Positions 25,977 through 34,703 of a stretch of 42,236 bases of DNA are shown here, one piece after another. The number at the start of each line of letters is the position of its first letter. Position 1 is the stretch's first letter. The stretch spans positions 1-42,236 of the forward strand of contig DDUM01000080.1 in the NCBI GenBank assembly GCA_002344795.1, written 5' to 3'. The position numbers were made by a program, and so were the translations under genes. Source of the DNA: Flammeovirgaceae bacterium UBA2338. Its GTDB lineage: Bacteria > Bacteroidota > Bacteroidia > Cytophagales > Cyclobacteriaceae. The notes under the pieces are model-generated. The model searched no databases and was not told the origin of the DNA. It worked only from the letters and a program-made list of their open reading frames with translations.

Positions 25977-26077
25977 TTACTAAAATTTTTTAGAAACCGT
26001 AAATTGAAGATAATTTCTCAACAAAATATATATTTATAGAAAATCATCAATCAGGTCACTTTCAAGTTTGCAATATT

Positions 26078-28732
26078 ATGAAGATACGTGAAATCAACGC
26101 GATGCGAGGTCCAAATTATTGGTCAGTAAGAAGACACAAGCTTATCGTGATGGTATTGGATCTTGAGAAAATGGAACAGCGACCCACGAATGAGATTGAT
26201 GGCTTCCTCGATCGGCTAAAAGAAATGTTTCCCACCATGCATAGTCATCGATGTTCTGTGGGTGAACCTGGTGGGTTTTTCCAGCGTGTAGAAGAAGGTA
26301 CCTGGATGGGTCACGTCATTGAGCATATTGCGCTAGAAACACAATCTTTGGCAGGAATGGAGGTGGGATTTGGAAGAACAAGAGGGTATGGAGAGGTGGG
26401 TGTATATAATGTCGTGTTCAATTATATCGAGGAGAAGGTGGGCCGATTTGCGGCAAAGTCTGCTGTACGTATCGCAGAAGCCTTAATTGACAGCAAGCCA
26501 TATGACCTGGATGCAGATATCCAGGAGATGCGGGAAATCAGAGAATCTGAACGGCTTGGCCCAAGCACCGGATCTATTATTGAAGAAGCAGAAAGAAGAG
26601 GTATCCCCTGGATACGATTAAACAGACAGTCATTGTGCCAACTTGGCTATGGCGCCAATCAAAAAAGAATTCAGGCTACTGTCACCAGTCAAACCAGTAG
26701 TATTGGTGTGGAGATCGCCTGTGATAAGGAAGACACAAAATTTCTTTTAGAGCAAGCAGAAGTGCCTATTCCTAAAGGGGATATCATTCGCACTGAAGCC
26801 GGACTCAAAGAAGCGGTAGAATATGTAAAGTATCCCCTCGTTATCAAACCCATCGATGGTAACCACGGGAGAGGCATTACCACTAATATCAACAACTGGG
26901 AAGATGCGTTGATAGCATTTGAAGCAGCTAAAAGAGTTTCCCGATCCGTGATAGTCGAAAAGCATGTGGTTGGAGATGATTATCGACTTCTTGTTATTAA
27001 CCACAAGTTAGTGGCTGCTGCTAAACGCACCCCTGCTCACGTAATTGGAGATGGTCAATCTACCGTTAAACAACTTGTTGAAGAGGTAAATAAAGATCCG
27101 AGAAGGGGGTACGGTCATGAAAAGGTACTCACCCAAATTGATATCAATGACCTCACATTGGGTATATTAAAAGAACAAGGACTAACAGTAGATAGTGTAA
27201 TCCCGAAAGGGGAGTTTCTGAAGCTAAAAGACACGGCTAACCTAAGTACAGGGGGTACTGCCGAGGATGTAACAGACATCGTTCATCCCCACAATATTTT
27301 TATGGCAGAGCGAATATCCAAGATTATCGATCTGGACATCTGTGGTATTGATATCATGACTACTGACATTGGCCAGTCTTTGCCAGATACAGGGGGAGCT
27401 GTTTTGGAAGTGAATGCTGGTCCGGGTTTTAGGATGCACCTGGCACCTGCCACGGGTTTACCCCGGAATGTAGCAGCACATGTGGTAGACATGCTTTATC
27501 CTCCAGGCGCTACTGCCCGAATTCCAATTATAGCGGTAACAGGAACCAATGGCAAAACAACCACCACGCGTCTGATCGCTCACATGGCGAAGATGAAGGG
27601 GTATAAGGTGGGATATACAACATCTGATGGCGTGTACATTCAGAATAGACTGCTGATGGCCGGTGATTGCACCGGGCCTTCCAGCGCTGAGTTTGTGCTT
27701 AAAGATCCTACCGTTGATTTCGCGGTGCTTGAATCCGCAAGAGGAGGTTTGCTCAGGGCAGGCCTTGGATTTAAACATTGCGATATAGGAATTGTAACTA
27801 ATGTGGCGCCCGATCACCTGGGGCTTAAAGGGATCCATACCATAGAGCAGCTGGCAAAAGTTAAGGGGGTGATACCAGAAACAGTTTTACCGGATGGCTA
27901 TGCAATTCTAAATGCGGATGATGATCGCGTTTATGATATGCGAAAGACAGTGACATGCAATGTTGCGTTGTTCTCTATGGACGAGAAAAATCCTAATATT
28001 AAAAGGCATGCCCGTAATGGTGGTTTACATGCTTTGTACGAGAATGGCTACATCACTATTTGTAGAGGTGAGTGGAAGATGAGGGTTACCAAAGCCGTAA
28101 ATGTACCATTGACATTCGATGGAAGGGCAGCCTTCATGATTCAAAATGTGCTTCCTGCCGTATTGGCCGGATATATTAGAGGATTTTCCATAGAAGATAT
28201 CAAGGTTGCTATTGAATCCTTTATTCCTTCACCCTCACAAACGCCAGGTCGCTTAAATCTTTTTACCTTCAAAGATTTTCAAATCATGTTGGATTATGCG
28301 CATAATGCTGCAGGATTGAGGGCATTGCAAAAGTTCGTGGAAAAGATGGAAGGCACTCCTAAAGTTGGAATTATTGCAGGCATCGGGGACAGGCGTGAAG
28401 AAGACAATAACGAAATAGGGAAGGTGGCTGCAGAGATGTTCGATGAAATCATCATTAGGCAAGACAAACACTTAAGAGGCAAGACGGCAGACGAGTTGAT
28501 TGGAATGATAAGCGCAGGGATTAAGAGTGTGGATCCTAAAAAGAAGGTGACCATTATACCCTCTGAAAAGGAGGCTATCACTTTTGCTATTAAGAATGCC
28601 GTTAAAGGTTCATTAATTGTTTTAAGCAGCGATGTGGTGCCGGATGCGCTTAATCTTGTTATGAAGTTTAAGGAGGAGGAATCCAATAAGCTGTATGAGA
28701 TTACCAAAAAAGATATTCCCAATTTGGTGTAG
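26078..28732 (+). CDS. cphA: Cyanophycin synthetase (CphA1-like)
   Basis: CphA polymerises Asp and Arg into multi-L-arginyl-poly-L-aspartate using ATP. The 884-residue length is that of CphA1 enzymes. The N-terminal domain (about 1-160) begins KIREINAMRGPNYWSVRRHK. An ATP-grasp domain (about 215-475) includes VIKPIDGNHGRGI and ends with VLEVNAGPGFRMHLAP. A Mur-ligase-like domain (about 485-880) has an intact P-loop GTNGKTTTTRL from residue 489, LESARGGLLRAGL, TNVAPDHLG and MLDYAHN. Both ATP sites being intact argues against CphA2, which joins dipeptides with one active site. It shares a 101-bp divergent upstream region with cyanophycinase. The functional call is strong; granule formation is untested. 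Confidence 0.93.
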   Translation: MKIREINAMRGPNYWSVRRHKLIVMVLDLEKMEQRPTNEIDGFLDRLKEMFPTMHSHRCSVGEPGGFFQRVEEGTWMGHVIEHIALETQSLAGMEVGFGRTRGYGEVGVYNVVFNYIEEKVGRFAAKSAVRIAEALIDSKPYDLDADIQEMREIRESERLGPSTGSIIEEAERRGIPWIRLNRQSLCQLGYGANQKRIQATVTSQTSSIGVEIACDKEDTKFLLEQAEVPIPKGDIIRTEAGLKEAVEYVKYPLVIKPIDGNHGRGITTNINNWEDALIAFEAAKRVSRSVIVEKHVVGDDYRLLVINHKLVAAAKRTPAHVIGDGQSTVKQLVEEVNKDPRRGYGHEKVLTQIDINDLTLGILKEQGLTVDSVIPKGEFLKLKDTANLSTGGTAEDVTDIVHPHNIFMAERISKIIDLDICGIDIMTTDIGQSLPDTGGAVLEVNAGPGFRMHLAPATGLPRNVAAHVVDMLYPPGATARIPIIAVTGTNGKTTTTRLIAHMAKMKGYKVGYTTSDGVYIQNRLLMAGDCTGPSSAEFVLKDPTVDFAVLESARGGLLRAGLGFKHCDIGIVTNVAPDHLGLKGIHTIEQLAKVKGVIPETVLPDGYAILNADDDRVYDMRKTVTCNVALFSMDEKNPNIKRHARNGGLHALYENGYITICRGEWKMRVTKAVNVPLTFDGRAAFMIQNVLPAVLAGYIRGFSIEDIKVAIESFIPSPSQTPGRLNLFTFKDFQIMLDYAHNAAGLRALQKFVEKMEGTPKVGIIAGIGDRREEDNNEIGKVAAEMFDEIIIRQDKHLRGKTADELIGMISAGIKSVDPKKKVTIIPSEKEAITFAIKNAVKGSLIVLSSDVVPDALNLVMKFKEEESNKLYEITKKDIPNLV

Positions 28733-28922
28733 CGGTGTTTAGACCATGTTACTGATTTGAATTTTTGAGGAAAGCGCTTACTTTTAGATTGTGGAGTGGT
28801 GTACTTCCTATCTATTTTAACCCAAGTTATATGGTCTAGAGGTGGTTACTCATTGTCTAGTCATTTGATTTACTAGTGGTAGGTGTGTATTTTTAAATGA
28901 ATTTGACTAATTCTACTCTTGC

Positions 28923-31900
28923 ATGAATTTAAACTGGTGCTGTAAAGGTTTAATGATTCTGCTACTATCCTCCGTAGTGGGGTCAGTCTTCGGTGCAGAG
29001 TTATTCCGAAAACAAACAGGAACTGTCTCGTTAACAGGAACCTCGGTGAGTGTCCCCATTCAGCGAATTTGCATGAACAGATCTTTTATGGTTTTTTCTA
29101 TAACCATTGATAATGCGAGCCCGAGCAATGCTCTTGTTGGGGGTGAGATAGCAAGTACTACAACATTAAACTTTGAACGAGATGGCTCCGCAGGAACAGC
29201 TACAATAAAATGGCAGGTCTTTGAGTTTGCTAGTGGAGTTACTGTGCAACATGGATCCTCAACCAACGTAGGTAATACAGCTGTGGGTATAACTGCGGTC
29301 GATTTAACAAAAAGTTTTGTTATCGCTACTGGAAGAAATGACGGCTCTCAATTTGGAAGTGATGATAGCTTTTCAGCCAATCTTACAACAACAACTAATT
29401 TACAGTTGGTATGCCCGGGAAATACTTATACTGAAGTATTCTGGCAAGTTGTTCAATATGACGATGTAATTGTAAAGAAGATAACAGGATCAATAGCCGG
29501 AGGTAGCACATCAGGAACTTCAACGATAACACCAGCTGTCACCAATTTGGCTAAAACAATGGTAATTAGTAATCATACGATAAGCGGTAATGTAAACGCT
29601 GCTGATCTCCCTCGAACGGAACTCACCAACGCCACCACTGTAACGTATACCCGAACTGGTAATGTAGCTACAATGAACTTTGTCACCTATGTAGTAGAGT
29701 TTACTGATCCAACAACGGTCACAAGAGGTACACAATCTTTCGCATCTACTGTTACAACTCAGAATGCATCTATATCGGCATCAACAACTACTTCAGGAAT
29801 TATCTCTCCAGGAAATCATGCCAGACAAGGAAGTACAAGCTTTACTGCTGCTGATAATGTCGGTCACGTCTGGTTTACTTATGAAATTACAAGTAATTCA
29901 AATTTATTAATTGAACGTGCCACAGGAACAACTGGAGGAAATTCAACAGCGGAAGCACCTTGGCAAATTGTTACTTTTTCAAATATTGGAACGACTTACT
30001 ACTCCTTTGCCAGTGGTGCTTGGGAATCGAACTCATCGTGGAGTTTAACCTCAGACGGATCTTCAGGTGCTGTTGCAGCGGGAGACTTCCCAAGTATGTT
30101 GGATAATGTGGTCATCCGATCTGGGCATAACATTACCATTAACAATGTGGCAGACAATGGATATTGTGGTATTTCACCTAACAACCTGAATCGATCTAAT
30201 GTAAGCACATTCACGGGTTCAGGGGATGCCATGTTCTATCATTTGGGAGATATTATCATTTCCAACGGAGGAATACTCACTTCTACTGAAGAAGTTATGT
30301 TGGAAGGATATACGCATATAGATGCCGGAGGAACGCTTAATGTGAATGAAGATATAGTGAATCTGGGTTACCTGGAGGTTTCTGCCTCAACCACTTTTAG
30401 TAATACAGACGATTTGATTTTATCAGGAAATAGCATAACCATAATTAACAATACGTCAACTGGCTTTGATGATATTTACATAGATCACACCAATGCCACA
30501 TTATGTGGAACGGGTGTTATGAATATTGGAAATGGAAGCCCAGACCCAACCATTCAATATTTTAATGGCGCCTCTTTAAATCAAATATGTAGTTCATTTA
30601 CGGTGACTTGTAGCACTAATTGCCCTGGAGGATTTCCTATGACCGGCACTGGTAATTTTTCTTCTGGTAATTCCGGTCCGGGAGGTGTTGGAGATCAAAA
30701 TACTAATGAGATTTGGTTAATGGCTGATAAGGGTGCGTATACAGATGCAGGGATTACTCTAGCCGCAGATTTAAATACGGTTCAACGATGGCATGATAAT
30801 TCAGGTAACGGAAGAAATGCATTTCAAAATACTGCTGGCAATAGACCCATTTACAGGACAGGGCAGGACAACGGATTTCCTGCGCTTCAATTCACTGGAA
30901 ACCTTTTTATTGACAGCCCATCCTTAGGAATCGCAGGAACGAGTGATCTTACATATTTTATAACATTTAAGGATACCCAAACAGGTTTGGGAGGAATAAA
31001 TGATGGAGGTGGGCACTACATTTTGGATCGGACAACAGCCACCAATGAATTAATGTCCTTAAAACCGATTACGGGAAATGTATATACACTCCAAAAGAGA
31101 AGTAATGCCGGAACTGGACTTGGAGGGCCAGCTTCAACAACAGTTATAAATACCAATATCAAATGGGTAGAAATGACTAGAGACAATGGCACTGCGTATA
31201 ATTTCTTTTACAATGGTGTTTCGGAGAGTTCGTTGGCTGATGGAGATGGTAATCTTACTCCACCTGCAATGAGAATTGGAAGGCATGCAACTTCTAACAA
31301 CGGAGGGCTAAGAGGCTTTATCCATGAATTATTTGTGTATTCAAGTCTTGTGAACAATGCCCAACGTGTTCTTATTAATAATTATTTATCTGCAAAATAC
31401 GGTGTTTCGCTATCAGTAAATGATGTATATACCATGGATAACCCAGTTAATGGTGATTACGATGCTGAGGTCGCGGGTATAGGACAGTCCTCGGATGGAT
31501 CTTATCATAAGGATGCGAAGGGGAATGGCGTAGTTCGTATGTGGAACCCAAAAGGTCTTTCTAATAGTGAATTTCTGATGTGGGGGCATGATAACACCGC
31601 TTTGAATAGCTCCACAACTGCCGTAGGTACGGCTGTGGATGGCACTGTTATTCAGGAAAGATTGAGTAGAATATGGAGGGTGAGTGAAACCGGAGACGTG
31701 GGCACTGTTTCAATTTCCTTTGATTTTAGTGGAGTAGGAGGTAGCCCCTTAGGTTCTAACCTTCGACTTCTGATTGATAGGGATGGCGATGGTTTTGCAG
31801 ATAATGATGTGACACCAATCGCAGGCTCAGTGTCAAATGGTATTGCTGTATTTTCTAATGTTAATTTTCAGAATGGAGATCGCTTTACATTAGGCAATAC

Positions 31901-32450
31901 CGATGCTTCCTCCCCCTTGCCAGTTGAACTTGTGATGTTCAAAGCAAGTCCGTTAAGAGATGCAATAAAATTGAATTGGACTACGGCTTCTGAGCTAAAC
32001 AACGACTACTTTAACATTGAGCGATCCTCAGATGCCGAACAATGGGTGTCAATAGCAACAATTGCCGGAGTTGGAACTACCAATGAAACAAACACCTATG
32101 AGACCATGGACTACCAGCCCATTGAAGGTGTATCTTACTACCGCCTAAAGCAAACGGACTTTGATGGAAAGATTTCATTCTCTCCTATTGAGCGGGTTGA
32201 CTTTGTAGGTCAAAACTCAATTCAAGTTTTCCCCAATCCTTCAGATGCCATTTTTCACCTGGCAAATTCTGCTCAATTGGATATTGAAAGCATAAAAGTG
32301 CTAAACAATCTTGGGCAGATAGTGTTTCCTGTAATAAGGAAGGATGAGAATATTATGATTGATTTGAGCCATCTATCTTCTGGTATCTATATTTTACAGG
32401 TGTGGAATGGCACATTTCTAAGCAATGCCAGGTTGATAAAAAGAAATTAA
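28923..32450 (+). CDS. Large T9SS-exported surface protein with internal repeats and LamG-like domain
   Basis: The 1175-residue protein has a Sec signal (hydrophobic 9-24, cleavage near 24/25). Three related units of roughly 77-91 residues begin at WQVFEF (97), WQVVQYD (174) and the YVVEF segment (256); a closing WQIVTF motif is at 347. Next comes a FASGAWESNSSWSL beta-helix-like region (about 360-580). A LamG/concanavalin-like domain (about 596-825) starts EIWLMADKGAYTDAG and ends NNYLSAKYGVSL. The region that follows has YDAEVAGIGQ. Residues about 998-1090 form a Fn3-like module (LNWTTASELNNDYFNIERS), and about 1100-1175 form a type A T9SS sorting domain (VFPNPSDAIFHL to SSGIYILQVWNG). It is probably an adhesin or carbohydrate-interacting protein. 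It appears to be a single-gene unit. Confidence 0.88.
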   Translation: MNLNWCCKGLMILLLSSVVGSVFGAELFRKQTGTVSLTGTSVSVPIQRICMNRSFMVFSITIDNASPSNALVGGEIASTTTLNFERDGSAGTATIKWQVFEFASGVTVQHGSSTNVGNTAVGITAVDLTKSFVIATGRNDGSQFGSDDSFSANLTTTTNLQLVCPGNTYTEVFWQVVQYDDVIVKKITGSIAGGSTSGTSTITPAVTNLAKTMVISNHTISGNVNAADLPRTELTNATTVTYTRTGNVATMNFVTYVVEFTDPTTVTRGTQSFASTVTTQNASISASTTTSGIISPGNHARQGSTSFTAADNVGHVWFTYEITSNSNLLIERATGTTGGNSTAEAPWQIVTFSNIGTTYYSFASGAWESNSSWSLTSDGSSGAVAAGDFPSMLDNVVIRSGHNITINNVADNGYCGISPNNLNRSNVSTFTGSGDAMFYHLGDIIISNGGILTSTEEVMLEGYTHIDAGGTLNVNEDIVNLGYLEVSASTTFSNTDDLILSGNSITIINNTSTGFDDIYIDHTNATLCGTGVMNIGNGSPDPTIQYFNGASLNQICSSFTVTCSTNCPGGFPMTGTGNFSSGNSGPGGVGDQNTNEIWLMADKGAYTDAGITLAADLNTVQRWHDNSGNGRNAFQNTAGNRPIYRTGQDNGFPALQFTGNLFIDSPSLGIAGTSDLTYFITFKDTQTGLGGINDGGGHYILDRTTATNELMSLKPITGNVYTLQKRSNAGTGLGGPASTTVINTNIKWVEMTRDNGTAYNFFYNGVSESSLADGDGNLTPPAMRIGRHATSNNGGLRGFIHELFVYSSLVNNAQRVLINNYLSAKYGVSLSVNDVYTMDNPVNGDYDAEVAGIGQSSDGSYHKDAKGNGVVRMWNPKGLSNSEFLMWGHDNTALNSSTTAVGTAVDGTVIQERLSRIWRVSETGDVGTVSISFDFSGVGGSPLGSNLRLLIDRDGDGFADNDVTPIAGSVSNGIAVFSNVNFQNGDRFTLGNTDASSPLPVELVMFKASPLRDAIKLNWTTASELNNDYFNIERSSDAEQWVSIATIAGVGTTNETNTYETMDYQPIEGVSYYRLKQTDFDGKISFSPIERVDFVGQNSIQVFPNPSDAIFHLANSAQLDIESIKVLNNLGQIVFPVIRKDENIMIDLSHLSSGIYILQVWNGTFLSNARLIKRN

Positions 32451-32485
32451 CCTGCCTTTAGAAAGGGCTATTCCACTACAACTGC

Positions 32486-32493
32486 TATTTTTG
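32486..32493 (+). promoter_or_regulatory. Putative -7 promoter element of the sdaAB unit
   Basis: TATTTTTG followed by CCACC fits the Bacteroidota TAnnTTTG element. Transcription would begin near 32500, giving about 57 nt of leader before the ATG at 32557. This makes upstream start codons such as the TTG at 32491 unusable. Confidence 0.6.
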
Positions 32494-32556
32494 CCACCGA
32501 GGAAAAAAAATACCCCAATCTGTCGTCCATCCCAAGCTAAAATCCGTATTGATACT

Positions 32557-33231
32557 ATGCCAGAGAAAAGTAGTGTTTTTGATATGATAGGGCCTATTAT
32601 GATAGGGCCATCGAGTTCTCATACTGCTGGAGTGGTAAGGATTGCGAGAGCCGCAGTTGCCATTTTGGGTAATATCCCCGATGAAGCCGAAATTACTTTT
32701 TATAATTCATTTGCCAGAACCTATGAGGGACATGGAAGTGACAGGGCGATAATCGCTGGTCTCCAGGATTTTAAAACAGATGATAAGCGGATCAAGGATT
32801 CTCTTGATCTGGCCAAAAAAGCAGGTCTTAAATACCAGTTTAAGTCAATTGGCAATGCGTCTACTTTTCACCCTAATTCTATTAAGGTGAAATTAAAAAA
32901 AGGGGATAGAAAGATTGATATTCTTGGTGAAAGCAGAGGAGGGGGAATTGTAAACATTGCAGAAGTAAATGGTTTTAAGGCTGATTTTACCACCTCCAAC
33001 CACACCCTGATCATTTATGCTGACGATGTAAAAGGAAGTATCGCCTTCATTGCCAGTGTGATAGCCAATGATCAATGTAATATCGCTACCATGTCGGTTT
33101 CCCGCAAAGGAAAAAATGACATGGCCTGTCTGGTCATAGAAATGGATTCTGGAATAAAAGATGTAACATTTACCTACTTAAATAGTCTTAGCTGGGTAAA
33201 GGAAGTGATATATATCCCTGAAATTGCTTAG
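32557..33231 (+). CDS. sdaAB: L-serine ammonia-lyase, iron-sulfur dependent, beta subunit
   Basis: Together with the alpha subunit this enzyme deaminates L-serine to pyruvate. The 224-residue protein has VFDMIGPIMIGPSSSHTAGV near the N-terminus (the conserved SSSHTAG substrate loop) and FARTYEGHGSDRAIIAGL. A C-terminal ACT-like region is seen around NHTLIIYADDVKGSIAFIAS and NIATMSVSRKG. The start was moved to the ATG at 32557: a longer frame opens at TTG 32491, but that lies within a promoter-like element, and the shortened protein fits the usual beta-subunit length of about 220. The alpha subunit with the iron-sulfur cysteines is not in the window. TolC follows 4 bp after the stop. Confidence 0.92.
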   Translation: MPEKSSVFDMIGPIMIGPSSSHTAGVVRIARAAVAILGNIPDEAEITFYNSFARTYEGHGSDRAIIAGLQDFKTDDKRIKDSLDLAKKAGLKYQFKSIGNASTFHPNSIKVKLKKGDRKIDILGESRGGGIVNIAEVNGFKADFTTSNHTLIIYADDVKGSIAFIASVIANDQCNIATMSVSRKGKNDMACLVIEMDSGIKDVTFTYLNSLSWVKEVIYIPEIA

Positions 33232-33235
33232 TCGT

Positions 33236-34681
33236 ATGTTGAGATTTTTATTGATTTTTTTTATAGCCTTTACAACCACGTACAGTTCCTTCGGGCAGGA
33301 TGAAAATGAAGAAAAAGAATGGACGTTACAAGAATGTATAAAAGTAGCATTGGATAACAATCTCAATGTAAGGCGGGGGTTGTACAATGTTGAAAGTTTT
33401 AAAGTAGGATTATTTCAATCCAAGATGTCCTTTTTACCTACCCTGAATGCAGGATCATCATACGGTCAAAATTTTGGACGTGCAGTCAATCCTGTTAGCA
33501 ACACATTTGTTAACAGGAATTCATCCAACATAAACATACAAGCAAATTCATCCCTGACTTTATTTAATGGCCTTCGGCTACAAAACAGTTTCCGCCAAAG
33601 TCAAAGAGATTACCAGGCATCGGAACAAGATCTTGAAAAGGCCAAAAATGATGTGACCATCAATGTAGTGACGTTGTATGTAAATGTCATTTTCAATCAG
33701 GAGCTGTTTGAGAATGCCAATTATCAATTGAATTCCAGTCAGCAGCAATTGGAAAGGATCAAAAAGCAAGTGGCTGTCGGAGGGCTGCCCAAAGGAGATG
33801 AACTCAACCAGGAAGCACAGGTAGCCACCAATGAAGTAAATTTGATTAATCAGGAAAATGCGCTTAATTTTTCTTTATTACAACTTAAGCAAGCGATGCA
33901 ATTACCTGGGTCTACACCTATGAAAGTACAGGTGCCTGATTTAGAATTGGAAGATTTGATTTTAGATGCGAACCCGGATGTGGCCTATGAGATGGCCCTG
34001 CAGAATATGCCGGAAATTAAAAGCGCTATGCTGAAAGTAGAAAGCGCAGAGCTGGCATTGAAGGCAAGTAAGGGAGGGTTGTATCCGAGGCTTAGCCTCA
34101 ATGGATCAGCAGCATCCAACTACTCAAGTGCATCTGACCAACCATTTGCAGTTCCTGTTGGTGATTTTACTAAGACACAGATAGGTCAGGTAGCAGGGAC
34201 AAATGAACCAGTATATAGCTTCAGGCAGGAAAACACAACAATAGTATCGGAAGGATACAGTCAGCAAGATCAGCTTAAGGATAACCTATTTAAGCAGGTC
34301 AATCTATCTTTGTCTATTCCTCTTTTTAATGGATGGCAAAACAAGGCAGGAGTACAGCGGGCTGCTATCAATAAAGAAATAGCGGACATCACTGTTCAGG
34401 AGACCAAGAATGGATTAAGACAAACGATTGAAACTGCTTACAACGATGCACTGGCTGCTTTAAGGAGCTATTCATCCTCTCTGCGGCAGGTAAATGCCAG
34501 AGAGGAGGCATACCGTATGTCCAAGCAAAGATTTGAGTTAGGTGCTATTAACTACTTTGAGTATCAAATTTCTGAAAACGATCTTTTTCAGGCTAAATCT
34601 GATTTGGCTCGTGCCAAGTACAACTTTATTTTCAAAAAGAAAATTCTTGATTTCTATCAGGGCAAACCTGTTGATTATTAA
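33236..34681 (+). CDS. TolC family outer-membrane efflux protein
   Basis: The 481-residue protein has a signal peptide (MLRFLLIFFIAF then SSFGQ, about 1-21) and the TolC signature WTLQECIKVALDNNLNVRRG. Two repeats of coiled helices and strands follow, with ANSSLTLFNGLRLQNSFRQS and SLSIPLFNGWQNKAGVQRA at equivalent positions and AYRMSKQRFELGAINYFEYQ before the end. It forms the outer-membrane channel of a tripartite exporter. The ATG at 33236 is preferred over TTG at 33224, which overlaps sdaAB and precedes a second Met that starts a normal signal peptide. The adaptor gene is 22 bp downstream. No inner-membrane transporter gene is present. Confidence 0.95.
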   Translation: MLRFLLIFFIAFTTTYSSFGQDENEEKEWTLQECIKVALDNNLNVRRGLYNVESFKVGLFQSKMSFLPTLNAGSSYGQNFGRAVNPVSNTFVNRNSSNINIQANSSLTLFNGLRLQNSFRQSQRDYQASEQDLEKAKNDVTINVVTLYVNVIFNQELFENANYQLNSSQQQLERIKKQVAVGGLPKGDELNQEAQVATNEVNLINQENALNFSLLQLKQAMQLPGSTPMKVQVPDLELEDLILDANPDVAYEMALQNMPEIKSAMLKVESAELALKASKGGLYPRLSLNGSAASNYSSASDQPFAVPVGDFTKTQIGQVAGTNEPVYSFRQENTTIVSEGYSQQDQLKDNLFKQVNLSLSIPLFNGWQNKAGVQRAAINKEIADITVQETKNGLRQTIETAYNDALAALRSYSSSLRQVNAREEAYRMSKQRFELGAINYFEYQISENDLFQAKSDLARAKYNFIFKKKILDFYQGKPVDY

Positions 34682-34703
34682 TTCTATTTTATAATTCGAA
34701 CGA

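Noticed and set aside
24178..28732. Cyanobacterial origin or recent transfer of the cyanophycin genes.
   Set aside because: Base composition and style look like the neighbours and no mobile element flanks the locus; only a phylogeny could show transfer.
32491..32556. An N-terminal extension of SdaAB starting at TTG.
   Set aside because: It is basic, unlike the family, and overlaps a promoter-like element.
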